From the NCBI GenBank assembly GCA_039960995.1, contig JBDVKF010000044.1, positions 124,001 through 188,000 of the forward strand: 64,000 nt of DNA, given 5' to 3'. Under the pieces are notes generated by a model that was given only the letters and a program-made list of their open reading frames with translations, ran no database searches and had not been told where the DNA came from. How positions within the stretch are numbered: position 1 is the first letter of the stretch; every line of letters starts with the position of its first letter. Both the position numbers and the translations under genes were made by a program. Of this stretch, positions 43,588 through 51,236 are shown piece by piece. The stretch is from JABSSA01 sp039960995 (GTDB lineage: Bacteria > Pseudomonadota > Alphaproteobacteria > Rhodobacterales > Rhodobacteraceae).

Positions 43588-44120
43588 ACAAACGCCTTGT
43601 TTTCAGAGGCAACTTCCGACGCTTCGCGCATCGCCCAGCCGATCATAAGAATGAGGCCACCAGACACCGCAAAGAAGTACATTTCGCCGTTAAGGTTGAA
43701 TGAAATTGACCGTTCACCGGGCGGATTGCTGAAGCTGAGCAAACCAGACAGCATTGGGCTCATTAACAATCGTACGACCGCGACAAGGAGAAAACCTTGA
43801 CCGATGCGCTGAATCAAAAAGGCGCAATGTTCAGTGAGAATTTCGCTTTTGCGATAGTTCCCGAAAAGTTCGCGCATGAAATTTAGCGTGAACATCAAGA
43901 TGATGAGCGGGATGAGCATAATTCCGATGGCGAGATATAGCTGCAGCGGCGTTGTTGACGATGGCACCACGTGGTTTTCCAGCGCAGTGTCCAAGGCCGC
44001 GGGTGTAATCGGGGTCTGGAAAAGACCTACGACGACCAAAACGGGAATAACAATCAGACTGATGGCCGTGACCCATTCCAGCACCTGCGCCCATTTTTCG
44101 ACTCGGTTTAGGCGATGCAT
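43584..44120 (-). CDS. DUF2975 membrane protein
   Basis: A 178-residue membrane protein with four hydrophobic segments (roughly residues 15-37, 60-85, 108-128 and 146-163), matching DUF2975. The ATG at 44120 follows AAAGGG, favouring it over an upstream TTG. Coupled to the small XRE gene by an ATGA overlap. It may act as a membrane partner for the regulator, by inference from the recurring pairing only. Confidence 0.85.
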   Translation of the reverse strand: MHRLNRVEKWAQVLEWVTAISLIVIPVLVVVGLFQTPITPAALDTALENHVVPSSTTPLQLYLAIGIMLIPLIILMFTLNFMRELFGNYRKSEILTEHCAFLIQRIGQGFLLVAVVRLLMSPMLSGLLSFSNPPGERSISFNLNGEMYFFAVSGGLILMIGWAMREASEVASENKAFV

Positions 44121-44283
44121 ACTTACCCTTTCAAACAATTAATTTAATGTAAAACGATAAAAAGTAATTGTCAAAGGTAATTTTACTCTCAATGCTGCAC
44201 CACCCTACGTCGCCTTTTCAACTTCAGCTTTGGTCGTCACTGTTTTGGTGCAGGATAGGGCCTTGCGATCAGCAACTGGAACC

Positions 44284-45453
44284 TCAGCCTCCGCAGACGT
44301 CCTCAGCCAACACCAGCCCGTTCCCAAATGTGGGATCATGTCCTCGCGCGCCTAGGTCTGTGCTCTTGCCTTTTAACCTGTTGCGAACCTGTTCGATGCT
44401 GGGCTTGTTCTTGAGCGAGCCGTCGGCCACCAAACGGGCAGTCACAAGCGGTGTCGCAATCGACGTACCTGATACGAAACGCGCGCCGTTGCCTGAATTG
44501 ACCAGGATATCAACGCCGGGTGCTGCAATATCAACATGCGGTCCGCGTACGGCATTGCGATAGATGTTGCCGTTGATATCAACGGCTGTCACCGCGATCA
44601 CGTCCGAAAAACCAGCCGGATACATCGGTTCTACGTTCGGGCCATTATTTCCAACGGCGGCAACAAGGATCATTCCATTTGCCGTTGCGCGCTCAACGGC
44701 CAGATCAAGAAGCTTGTTATAAGGCCCGGCCAGCGCAAGGTTCACAAATTGCACGTTCTGTTGGGCCAGCCAATCCAGCGCTTTGATCAACGCATCAGCC
44801 CCGGCCACTAACCCTAAGTTTTCTTCTTGGCCAAACACGTTGGCAGCATAGAGCGTGACATCCTGCAATCTGTTTGCATCCACTAAAACGGTCGCGACAT
44901 CTGTACCGTGAGCGGTGTCGCCTGCTGTGCCCTCGAAAAACCGCCGCGTGATGACACGGGCAGGTGCCAGAGACGGTGATGACGTGTTAAGCCCTGTGTC
45001 GATCAGACCAATGGGCGACTGTGCACGACACCCGTCATCTGGCCAGCGCATCATTGCATTGGCGTATTCTAACGAGGCAGCGCCGCTTGATTGCTGCTGT
45101 AACCGATACGCATGATTGATCCCCACGACAGAGCCCGGAACGGCCGCTTCGAGCTGTTCAATGGCCTCAACCCCTGTCACATCAGGAGGCATTTCAAAGG
45201 TCAGCATCGTTAAGCCAAGCGCGCCCAGGGTCGCCGTCTCCAACTCCCTGTACCCTTCGGCGCTGGCCGCGGCGCGCGTTGCTTGCTCGTTTTCGGCGTT
45301 AGACACCAACGCGATGACCTTGCGCGCATGCAGGATATCTGCGGCTCCTGACGCCCTGTTTGGTGCGTCCGTGGGGGCGACACAGCCTGACAAGACAAAG
45401 ATCAAAAGACTGAGTGCCGCTAAGATGTGTGCGACAGACTTTACTTGATTCAT
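44284..45453 (-). CDS. S8 subtilase lipoprotein
   Basis: A 389-residue subtilisin-like serine protease. Residues 1-24 form a lipoprotein signal with lipobox LSGC (Cys24). A propeptide-like region spans ~45-118. The catalytic triad is complete: Asp152 (LIDTG), His182 (AHGTDVA) and Ser331 (SGTSIATP), with the oxyanion Asn in VGNNGP near 270. It is thus likely a membrane-anchored periplasmic protease. A TTTGAACC-N16-CGAC promoter lies 57 nt upstream of the ATG at 45453, shared with the adjacent anti-sigma, sigma and RTX genes. Confidence 0.92.
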   Translation of the reverse strand: MNQVKSVAHILAALSLLIFVLSGCVAPTDAPNRASGAADILHARKVIALVSNAENEQATRAAASAEGYRELETATLGALGLTMLTFEMPPDVTGVEAIEQLEAAVPGSVVGINHAYRLQQQSSGAASLEYANAMMRWPDDGCRAQSPIGLIDTGLNTSSPSLAPARVITRRFFEGTAGDTAHGTDVATVLVDANRLQDVTLYAANVFGQEENLGLVAGADALIKALDWLAQQNVQFVNLALAGPYNKLLDLAVERATANGMILVAAVGNNGPNVEPMYPAGFSDVIAVTAVDINGNIYRNAVRGPHVDIAAPGVDILVNSGNGARFVSGTSIATPLVTARLVADGSLKNKPSIEQVRNRLKGKSTDLGARGHDPTFGNGLVLAEDVCGG

Positions 45454-45509
45454 AGCACGCTCCACCGAGGATCTGTGGGCCGACCGAAATGCCACCCTGC
45501 ACAAGCTGT

Positions 45510-45537
45510 GTCGTATGCATCGACAAAAAGGTTCAAA
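45510..45537 (-). promoter_or_regulatory. candidate ECF promoter of the S8 protease gene
   Basis: On the minus strand TTTGAACC (45537-45530), a 16-nt spacer, then CGAC (45513-45510). Identical boxes and spacing to the promoters at 45575 and 46927. Confidence 0.68.
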
Positions 45538-45574
45538 AAGAGCATTTAGTGACAGAGCACAAATTTAAAATAGT

Positions 45575-45602
45575 TTTGAACCCTCTTTGCAGATCATGCG
45601 AC
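45575..45602 (+). promoter_or_regulatory. candidate ECF promoter of the anti-sigma gene
   Basis: TTTGAACC (45575-45582), 16-nt spacer, CGAC (45599-45602), 37 nt before the ATG at 45640. Divergent from the protease promoter, with 37 nt between the two -35 boxes. Confidence 0.68.
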
Positions 45603-45639
45603 AAAGCAAGGACCGCTGTAAACGTATGGACTGTAGAAA

Positions 45640-46215
45640 ATGGATCGCGACGACAAAATACTAGCTTACCTACAGGGAAAACTGTCATCGGCAGACCATG
45701 CGCGTTTTGAAGACGAGATGGCAGCGGACGCAACGCTTGCAGATGAAGTTGCGGTGATGCGATCTGTGCAAGCTGAACTGGCCGACGGGCCAAAGATGCC
45801 CAATCCAGATCAGGGGTGGACGCGCTTGTTGGCGGCCATCAATGAACCGGCGCGTCCAGCCAATGAAAATCGCCGGCCTTGGCTGCAAGTGGCGAAATAT
45901 GCGGCAGTGGCCAGTATTGCGATTGCGGTTTGGCAAGTTGCGGCCGTGCCGCGTCTTGGCGGCCCGCAGGCGACAGAACCATTTCGCGCCGCAACCGAAA
46001 CGTCAGATGCGGTCACGTTGCAAATCAAGTTTGCAGATGGCGCGCAGATCGAAGACATCGTCGCGTTGCTTGAACCCTTGGGCGCAACCCTTACAGGCGG
46101 ACCAAGCGCGCTTGGCATTATACGTGTCTCGTTCCAAGATGATGACATGCGCCAGCAAGCGCTTGTGGCATTAGAAGCGCGCACCGACCTTGTTGAATTC
46201 GCCCTAAAGCAGTGA
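45640..46215 (+). CDS. membrane anti-sigma factor with C-terminal propeptide-like domain
   Basis: A 191-residue single-pass protein. Residues 1-80 form an acidic cytoplasmic domain opening with DDKILAYLQGKLSSADHARF, the usual look of anti-sigma N-termini (no zinc HxxxCxxC motif is present). A transmembrane segment covers about 85-103. The periplasmic part at ~124-191 (LGATL...SALGIIRVSFQDDD...ALVALEARTDLVEF) resembles the propeptide of the adjacent S8 protease. Tail-to-tail with the ECF sigma gene (1 nt apart). Assigned from layout and neighbourhood. Confidence 0.8.
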   Translation: MDRDDKILAYLQGKLSSADHARFEDEMAADATLADEVAVMRSVQAELADGPKMPNPDQGWTRLLAAINEPARPANENRRPWLQVAKYAAVASIAIAVWQVAAVPRLGGPQATEPFRAATETSDAVTLQIKFADGAQIEDIVALLEPLGATLTGGPSALGIIRVSFQDDDMRQQALVALEARTDLVEFALKQ

Positions 46216-46216
46216 T

Positions 46217-46753
46217 TTAGCGGCGCAGGCCCATTTCAAGACACCGCATCAACGCCTGTTTGGCGTGAAATATGCGGGTTTTGATCGTTCCCACTGGAAT
46301 CCCTTCAATTTCGGCGATTTCGGGATAGGTGAGGTCTTCCATAAAGGCCAAACGGATCACGGTGCTTTGGACCTCTGATAGTTTGGACAGGCACCGGTGC
46401 AGCCGGCTAGAATCCGCGGCAGCAATCGCGGCGGCTTCAGGATTTGGGGCCGTGTCAACAACCTCGGGGATTTCCTCAACAAAGCTAAGTTTGCCGCGCT
46501 TTCGCAACGCATCCACAAGCTTGTTACGTGCAATCGCAAAGAGCCAGGTTTTCACCGATGAGCCGCCTTGAAAGCGCGCAGCCGTGCGCCAAACATCCAG
46601 CATGGTGTCTTGCACGCAATCCACGGCAAGGGTCGCGTCCCCACATCGCCCCAACACAAAGGCATAAACCGCGTCGTTATAGTGGAGATAGAACGCGTGC
46701 ATTGCGCTTTTATCACCCGTTCCGATGCGCCGCATGACGTCTTTCTCATCCAT
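46217..46753 (-). CDS. ECF RNA polymerase sigma factor
   Basis: A sigma-70 family group 4 protein of 178 residues (184 from an upstream ATG at 46771). Region 2 includes DCVQDTMLDVWRTAARFQ (near 45-62) and KTWLFAIARNKLVDALRKR; region 4 is LSEVQSTVIRLAFMEDLTYP followed by the HTH EIAEIEGIPVGTIKTRIFHA. AGGA precedes the ATG at 46753. It directs polymerase to stress or envelope promoters; a TTTGAACC-N16-TAAC element upstream suggests autoregulation. Convergent with its presumed anti-sigma gene. Confidence 0.92.
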   Translation of the reverse strand: MDEKDVMRRIGTGDKSAMHAFYLHYNDAVYAFVLGRCGDATLAVDCVQDTMLDVWRTAARFQGGSSVKTWLFAIARNKLVDALRKRGKLSFVEEIPEVVDTAPNPEAAAIAAADSSRLHRCLSKLSEVQSTVIRLAFMEDLTYPEIAEIEGIPVGTIKTRIFHAKQALMRCLEMGLRR

Positions 46754-46788
46754 TCGATTTCCTGTGGGCATCTCGGTGCAAGGTTTGT

Positions 46789-46816
46789 GTTAAATGGTTA
46801 ACTCCGAGGGTTCAAA
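46789..46816 (-). promoter_or_regulatory. candidate autoregulatory ECF promoter of the sigma gene
   Basis: On the minus strand TTTGAACC (46816-46809), 16 nt, then TAAC (46792-46789). The -35 box and spacing match the other three sites exactly; the -10 differs in its first two bases. It extends as TTTGAACCCTC, shared with the anti-sigma promoter. Confidence 0.55.
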
Positions 46817-46926
46817 GGAACAATCGGCCTGAGCATGAACTAGCTGACAATTAACTTGTTTCCAAAACTGAGCTGAGAAACCGCAAAACACAAGCGGTGC
46901 CCTCCGTTTAAAAAAATAAAATTAAA

Positions 46927-46954
46927 TTTGAACCATAACGCGAACCGGTACGAC
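46927..46954 (+). promoter_or_regulatory. candidate ECF promoter of the RTX gene
   Basis: TTTGAACC (46927-46934), 16-nt spacer, CGAC (46951-46954), 65 nt upstream of the GTG start at 47020. Same boxes and spacing as the protease and anti-sigma promoters. Confidence 0.66.
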
Positions 46955-47019
46955 CAACGGTTATCTCACTGGTTGCTGAGTTCCAAATGTGAGGCTTTTT
47001 TATTCGAAGGAGCGTCCGG

Positions 47020-48729
47020 GTGGCAGACGGTGATTTTGAAACGAAAACCGATAAATGGATGGAGAATCCCATGCTCGACTTTAATTTTTTCAATTTCTTT
47101 TCCAAAGGCCTCAACATTAAAGGGTCCGATGCTGGCGAATTGATCTTTGGATCGTTTGGCGATGACAAGATTGCCGGAAAAGGTGGCGACGATCTTATCT
47201 TTGGACTTTTTGGCGATGATAAAATCAAGGGTGATGGCGGCGATGACACTGTCTTTGGTGGCGTTGGTCATGACACGCTGGAAGGTGGCGAAGGCGTGGA
47301 TGCCCTGTATGGCGGCATTGGCGATGACGTGATTGTCGGCAACACTGGCAACGACCAGATGTTTGGTGGACTGGGCGATGATATGCTGGTCTGGAACAAT
47401 GGCGACGGCTCTGACCTGATGATTGGCGGCACTGGCTATGATCAGGTGCAGGTCAATTTCAACACTGATTTGGTCAATGATGATCTGCAAAACAGCGATG
47501 TGGCGGAATACTCTGTGACAGAAGAAGGTGTTCAATTCGCCCGCATTGAAGTGAACAACCAGACAGAACGTGGCCTGTTCCAATTGGACATTCGCGAAAC
47601 GGAGGTCCTTGAGACAAATTTTGGCGGTGGCGAAGACACCGCAGTGATCAAGGACGACGTGTTGGACAAAATCGAGCTGGATCTTGATGGCGGGGCGGGC
47701 ATCGACACGCTTGATGCGTCTCAGGCCAGTGCTGGCATCGATGTGAATTTGGCCAAGGGTAAACTGGACGATTCAACCGCTAAGAACTTTGAAAACGTTA
47801 TTGGCACTGAATTCGACGACGTCATCAAAGGCGATGCAAAGGACAATGTCGTCTCGGGACTTGGCGGAGAAGACCTGATCCGCGGTCAGGCTGGCGATGA
47901 CACTCTGGTTGGTGGCAAAGGCGACGATAAAGTCTTTGGCGGCAAGGGGGATGACAACCTTGTCTGGAACAATGGCGACGGTTCTGACCTGATGAACGGC
48001 GGCAGTGGCTATGATCAGGTACAGGTCAATTTCGACACGGATTTGGTCAATGATGACCTGCAAAACAAGGATGTTGCAGAGTTTTCGGTGACAAACAAAG
48101 GCGTGCAATTCGCCCGGATAGAAGTCAATGATCAGACAGAGGCGGGCTTGTTCCAGCTTGATATCCGCAAAACAGAAACGCTTGAAACCAACTTTGGCGA
48201 CGGTGACGACACCGCAGTGATCACGGACACTGTGCTGGACGAAATCACGCTTAATCTGGATGGCGGCGAAGGCATTGACCTGCTGGATCTCAGTCAGGCG
48301 GCGAATGGTGTTGACGTTAATCTAGGAACTGGCGTCCTCGACAACGCCGCTTATCCTCTTGCCGAAGCGTCTAGCGCAATCAACTTTGAAAACGTCACGG
48401 GCACTGCGTTCAATGACAAGATCACAGGCGATGATCAGGACAACGTCATTCGCGGCGGCGCAGGAAATGATGTGATGGCGGGCGGCGAAGGCGCGGATAC
48501 CTTTGTCTTCTTCGAGGAAGACATCGGCGTCAACATCATCACTGACTTTGAGTTCGGCGTGGACAGCATCGAATTTGTCACCACTGATCCTAACGTGACA
48601 ACTGACAATCTGCTTGGGAATTTGACCCAGGTTGACGATCACGTTGAGCTTTCGCTCAACAACAAGGTCATCACATTTGAGGATGCTTTGGTCACAGACT
48701 TTACCGTCGACGATTTCACGATCGCCTAA
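47020..48729 (+). CDS. RTX-type calcium-binding protein with duplicated module
   Basis: A 569-residue acidic protein with many GGxGxDxxx nonapeptide repeats (clusters near residues 37-115, 270-310 and 478-495) that fold into Ca2+-bound beta rolls. No N-terminal signal peptide is seen; the C-terminal part (TFVFFEEDIGVNIITDFEFG and after) is the usual end of type I-secreted RTX proteins. Two tandem copies of a 191-codon module contain a non-RTX domain (YDQVQVNF...LFQLDIR). A GTG start follows AAGGAG. No type I secretion genes are in the window. Driven by a candidate ECF promoter and closed by a terminator. Confidence 0.87.
   Translation: MADGDFETKTDKWMENPMLDFNFFNFFSKGLNIKGSDAGELIFGSFGDDKIAGKGGDDLIFGLFGDDKIKGDGGDDTVFGGVGHDTLEGGEGVDALYGGIGDDVIVGNTGNDQMFGGLGDDMLVWNNGDGSDLMIGGTGYDQVQVNFNTDLVNDDLQNSDVAEYSVTEEGVQFARIEVNNQTERGLFQLDIRETEVLETNFGGGEDTAVIKDDVLDKIELDLDGGAGIDTLDASQASAGIDVNLAKGKLDDSTAKNFENVIGTEFDDVIKGDAKDNVVSGLGGEDLIRGQAGDDTLVGGKGDDKVFGGKGDDNLVWNNGDGSDLMNGGSGYDQVQVNFDTDLVNDDLQNKDVAEFSVTNKGVQFARIEVNDQTEAGLFQLDIRKTETLETNFGDGDDTAVITDTVLDEITLNLDGGEGIDLLDLSQAANGVDVNLGTGVLDNAAYPLAEASSAINFENVTGTAFNDKITGDDQDNVIRGGAGNDVMAGGEGADTFVFFEEDIGVNIITDFEFGVDSIEFVTTDPNVTTDNLLGNLTQVDDHVELSLNNKVITFEDALVTDFTVDDFTIA
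47389..48430 (+). repeat. tandem intragenic duplication in the RTX gene
   Basis: The stretch beginning GTCTGGAACAATGGCGACGG at 47389 recurs from 47962, an offset of 573 nt (191 codons). The copies are close to identical at nucleotide level near their starts and diverge toward their ends (about 47810 and 48430). Confidence 0.8.
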
Positions 48730-48755
48730 GTCTTTTGTATGTCGACGGTATGCGG

Positions 48756-48789
48756 CCCCGCCAGTTTTACGCTGGCGGGGTTTCTTGTT
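48756..48789 (+). terminator. intrinsic terminator of the RTX gene
   Basis: Perfect 9-bp stem CCCCGCCAG/CTGGCGGGG with a 7-nt loop, followed by TTTCTTGTT, 27 nt after the stop. Confidence 0.88.
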
Positions 48790-48955
48790 GTCAGGCGGGG
48801 GCATGTTGACTCCGAAAGAACGGGCGGGTTCTGGCGTATTTACATGCAATCAGCCGCTTTACGCACCAATGTGATGCATAGATGTGATGCAGCGGGGAAC
48901 ATCCACCGCACCCAACAGCGAGCGATTCTTAGAAATCAGAGACTTAGAAGAAAGT

Positions 48956-49031
48956 TGGCTGGGATGGTAGGACTCGAACCTACAACCTTCTGTACCAAAA
49001 ACAGATGCTCTACCAATTGAGCTACATCCCA
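48956..49031 (-). tRNA. tRNA-Gln (TTG)
   Basis: On the minus strand: acceptor TGGGATG/CATCCCA, D-arm GCTC...GAGC, anticodon stem TCTGT/ACAGA with loop TTTTGGT giving TTG, T-arm GTAGG-TTCGAGT-CCTAC, discriminator G and encoded CCA. The U at position 1 is usual for glutamine tRNAs. Confidence 0.92.
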
Positions 49032-49186
49032 ACGTGCGGCGTTAGTTAGTGTGCTGCTGCGAAACGTGCAAGCACAAATTCATGAGAATCTGCCGCTATC
49101 TTTCTTCTTTTTGCTCTGAGGGCCGTCAATCACCAAAATCAGCTTCGCCATTGACGCCTCTGGGGCCCTTGGGTCACGATGGAAGG

Positions 49187-49741
49187 ATGCGAAATTATCT
49201 TTGTGCATTTCTGTGTCTGGGCACGCCCGCTTTTGCCGATGGGTGCCATGATTTGTGGTTTACCCGCAATCTGGTGATGGATCGGGCTGGGTTTTGTTTT
49301 GGAACTGAATTGGGGCAGGCGGTGTTCGACAATCAGGACTGCATTGGCAAAACAGTCAGCTTGGCGCCGGAATGGTCGCAATTTGTGTCGACCGTGCAAT
49401 CGTTGGAACAGCAATTCCAATGCCGCGTGAACACTAATCAGACCGAACTGTTGCTTGATGATGCCTGGGTGCGCCGTCAATTGGCGCATCTTCCCATCGC
49501 TGATGAATTAGAATCAGCCTGCATCGGGTATAATGGCGCACCGCGCCCCGTGCTCAGCGGTCAGGGCCAAGGATACCCCGTCACCGGCTACATCAGTGCA
49601 GGGGACAATATCAGCTATGGCCATTTGCCAAACGGGAATTGGATTTACGTTACATATTCCGGCCCGGATTGGGTCGTGAAAGGTGGCGGCTGGATGGATT
49701 CAGACGTCACCTTTCACGAATGCAATCAATGGGCCGGCTAA
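49187..49741 (+). CDS. DUF4453/YARHG-like secreted protein
   Basis: A 184-residue exported protein with a short signal peptide (MRNYLCAFLCLGTPAFA). The mature N-terminus, CHDLWFTRNLVMDRAGFCFG, matches the YARHG-like pattern seen in DUF4453 proteins of Rhodobacterales. Six or more Cys suggest disulfides. The C-terminal region (GYISAGDNISYGHLPNGNWI...YVTYSGPDWVVKGGGWM) looks like an SH3-type domain. The ATG at 49187 has GGAAGG close upstream. Convergent with the CBS gene (6 nt apart). Role unknown. Confidence 0.75.
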   Translation: MRNYLCAFLCLGTPAFADGCHDLWFTRNLVMDRAGFCFGTELGQAVFDNQDCIGKTVSLAPEWSQFVSTVQSLEQQFQCRVNTNQTELLLDDAWVRRQLAHLPIADELESACIGYNGAPRPVLSGQGQGYPVTGYISAGDNISYGHLPNGNWIYVTYSGPDWVVKGGGWMDSDVTFHECNQWAG

Positions 49742-49747
49742 GCATTT

Positions 49748-50179
49748 TTACTCGGCCGGGACAGCGGTTTTGCGTCCACGTGCACGTTCCACCATCATTT
49801 GATACTCGGTCGGGACGTCCTTTAAGGACAGCACGCCAATAACCGTACCCACACGATCAATAACCGGCAAATGTGCTTCGACATGGTCGATCATGGTTGC
49901 GATTGCCTGCGACAAAGAGCTGTTCAACGCAATGGTGGTTGTCACAGGGGACATGAACTCAGTTGCAAACTGATGGGCGAGGATTTCTTTTGCCTGAAAT
50001 TGCAACATCGTGACATCGTTACGCTTAATCAAACCAACCAGACGCCCTGAATAAACCACCGGGATGGCCCCAACATGATGCGTGCGAAACAACCTACAAA
50101 CAACGTTCATGCACGCATCTGGTGCCACTGTCACATGAACCTTTTTACCAATAACATCTCCAATTGAGCGGGTAATCAT
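49748..50179 (-). CDS. CBS domain pair protein
   Basis: A 143-residue protein made of two CBS motifs (about residues 8-60 and 74-128), a Bateman module that typically binds adenine nucleotides or SAM. Motif-like ends are VGAIPVVYSGRLVGLIKRND and AHLPVIDRVGTVIGVLSLKD. No catalytic partner domain is present, so it is a standalone sensor of unknown target. A ribosome-binding AAGGAG lies upstream of the ATG at 50179. Confidence 0.9.
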   Translation of the reverse strand: MITRSIGDVIGKKVHVTVAPDACMNVVCRLFRTHHVGAIPVVYSGRLVGLIKRNDVTMLQFQAKEILAHQFATEFMSPVTTTIALNSSLSQAIATMIDHVEAHLPVIDRVGTVIGVLSLKDVPTEYQMMVERARGRKTAVPAE

Positions 50180-50306
50180 TTTAAATCTCCTTAAAAATAT
50201 AAGGACACGTTAATCGGTTCTTGCAAAAAAGAAATTGGGGGTATTCCTGACCCTCTATGCGTCTGACGGATTGCCTTGGATCGACCCGCATGGCACGACT
50301 AGGCGT

Positions 50307-51236
50307 ATGATTACATCACCCAACGGCACCCCGCTTTCATCCCTTACCTTTGGCGCAATGCAATTTGGCGGCGGGGCGGATGCACAGCAATCGCACGCGA
50401 TGTACCAAGCGGCGCGTGATGCGGGATTGACCCATTTCGACACCGCCCACGTCTATACCGGTGGCGCGTCAGAAACGCTGTTGGGGCAGTGCATCCAACC
50501 CGAACGCGATGGGCTGATCATCGCCACCAAAGCGGCCTATGACGGCGGCTCCGGGCGCGCGAATATCCTCGAGTCGCTGGAAACCTCCCGTCAGCGTCTG
50601 CAGATCGACGTGGTCGATATCCTGTACCTGCACCGATTTGACCCAGACACCGATCTGAAAGAAAGCTTTGACGCGTTGGCCGATCTGCAATCGCGCGGGT
50701 TGATCCGATATATCGGCGTGTCGAACTTTGCCGCATGGCAAGTGGTCAAGGCTCAGTGGATCGCAAGCAGCTTTGGCACCCGCATCGATATCGTCCAACC
50801 AATGTACAATCTGGTGAAACGTCAGGCCGAGGTCGAAATTCTTCCGATGTGCGCTGATCAAGGCATCGAAATCGCGCCCTATTCGCCGCTGGGGGGCGGG
50901 TTGCTGACCGGGAAATATGCGACCGGCGGAACAGGGCGTTTGACCACAGATGATCGTTATGCTGCCCGGTACGGGCTGGACTGGATGCACGACACCGCAA
51001 AAACCCTGACGGCGTTGGCCAAGGACAAAGGCATGGATGCATCGACCTTGGCCGTTGCCTGGGCCATGGCGCACAGCGCACGACCACGCCCGATTGTGTC
51101 GGCGCGATCTGTCTCCCAACTTGAACCGTCGCTTGCCGCGTTGAATACCCCAATGACGGCCGACCTCTATGCCGAAATCTCAAAGCTGTCTCAGACACCA
51201 CCCCCAGCAACAGACCGAATAGAAGAACAAGAATGA
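50307..51236 (+). CDS. aldo/keto reductase
   Basis: A 309-residue NADPH-dependent oxidoreductase with a TIM barrel. The catalytic tetrad is visible: Asp45, Tyr50, Lys75 and His109. The C-terminal cofactor region includes PIVSARSVSQLEPSLAAL. The ATG at 50307 gives a standard N-terminus; an upstream ATG at 50235 would add 24 residues unlike the family. The stop overlaps the next gene by 4 nt, so it forms an operon with the DAO-family oxidase. Substrate unknown. Confidence 0.88.
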   Translation: MITSPNGTPLSSLTFGAMQFGGGADAQQSHAMYQAARDAGLTHFDTAHVYTGGASETLLGQCIQPERDGLIIATKAAYDGGSGRANILESLETSRQRLQIDVVDILYLHRFDPDTDLKESFDALADLQSRGLIRYIGVSNFAAWQVVKAQWIASSFGTRIDIVQPMYNLVKRQAEVEILPMCADQGIEIAPYSPLGGGLLTGKYATGGTGRLTTDDRYAARYGLDWMHDTAKTLTALAKDKGMDASTLAVAWAMAHSARPRPIVSARSVSQLEPSLAALNTPMTADLYAEISKLSQTPPPATDRIEEQE

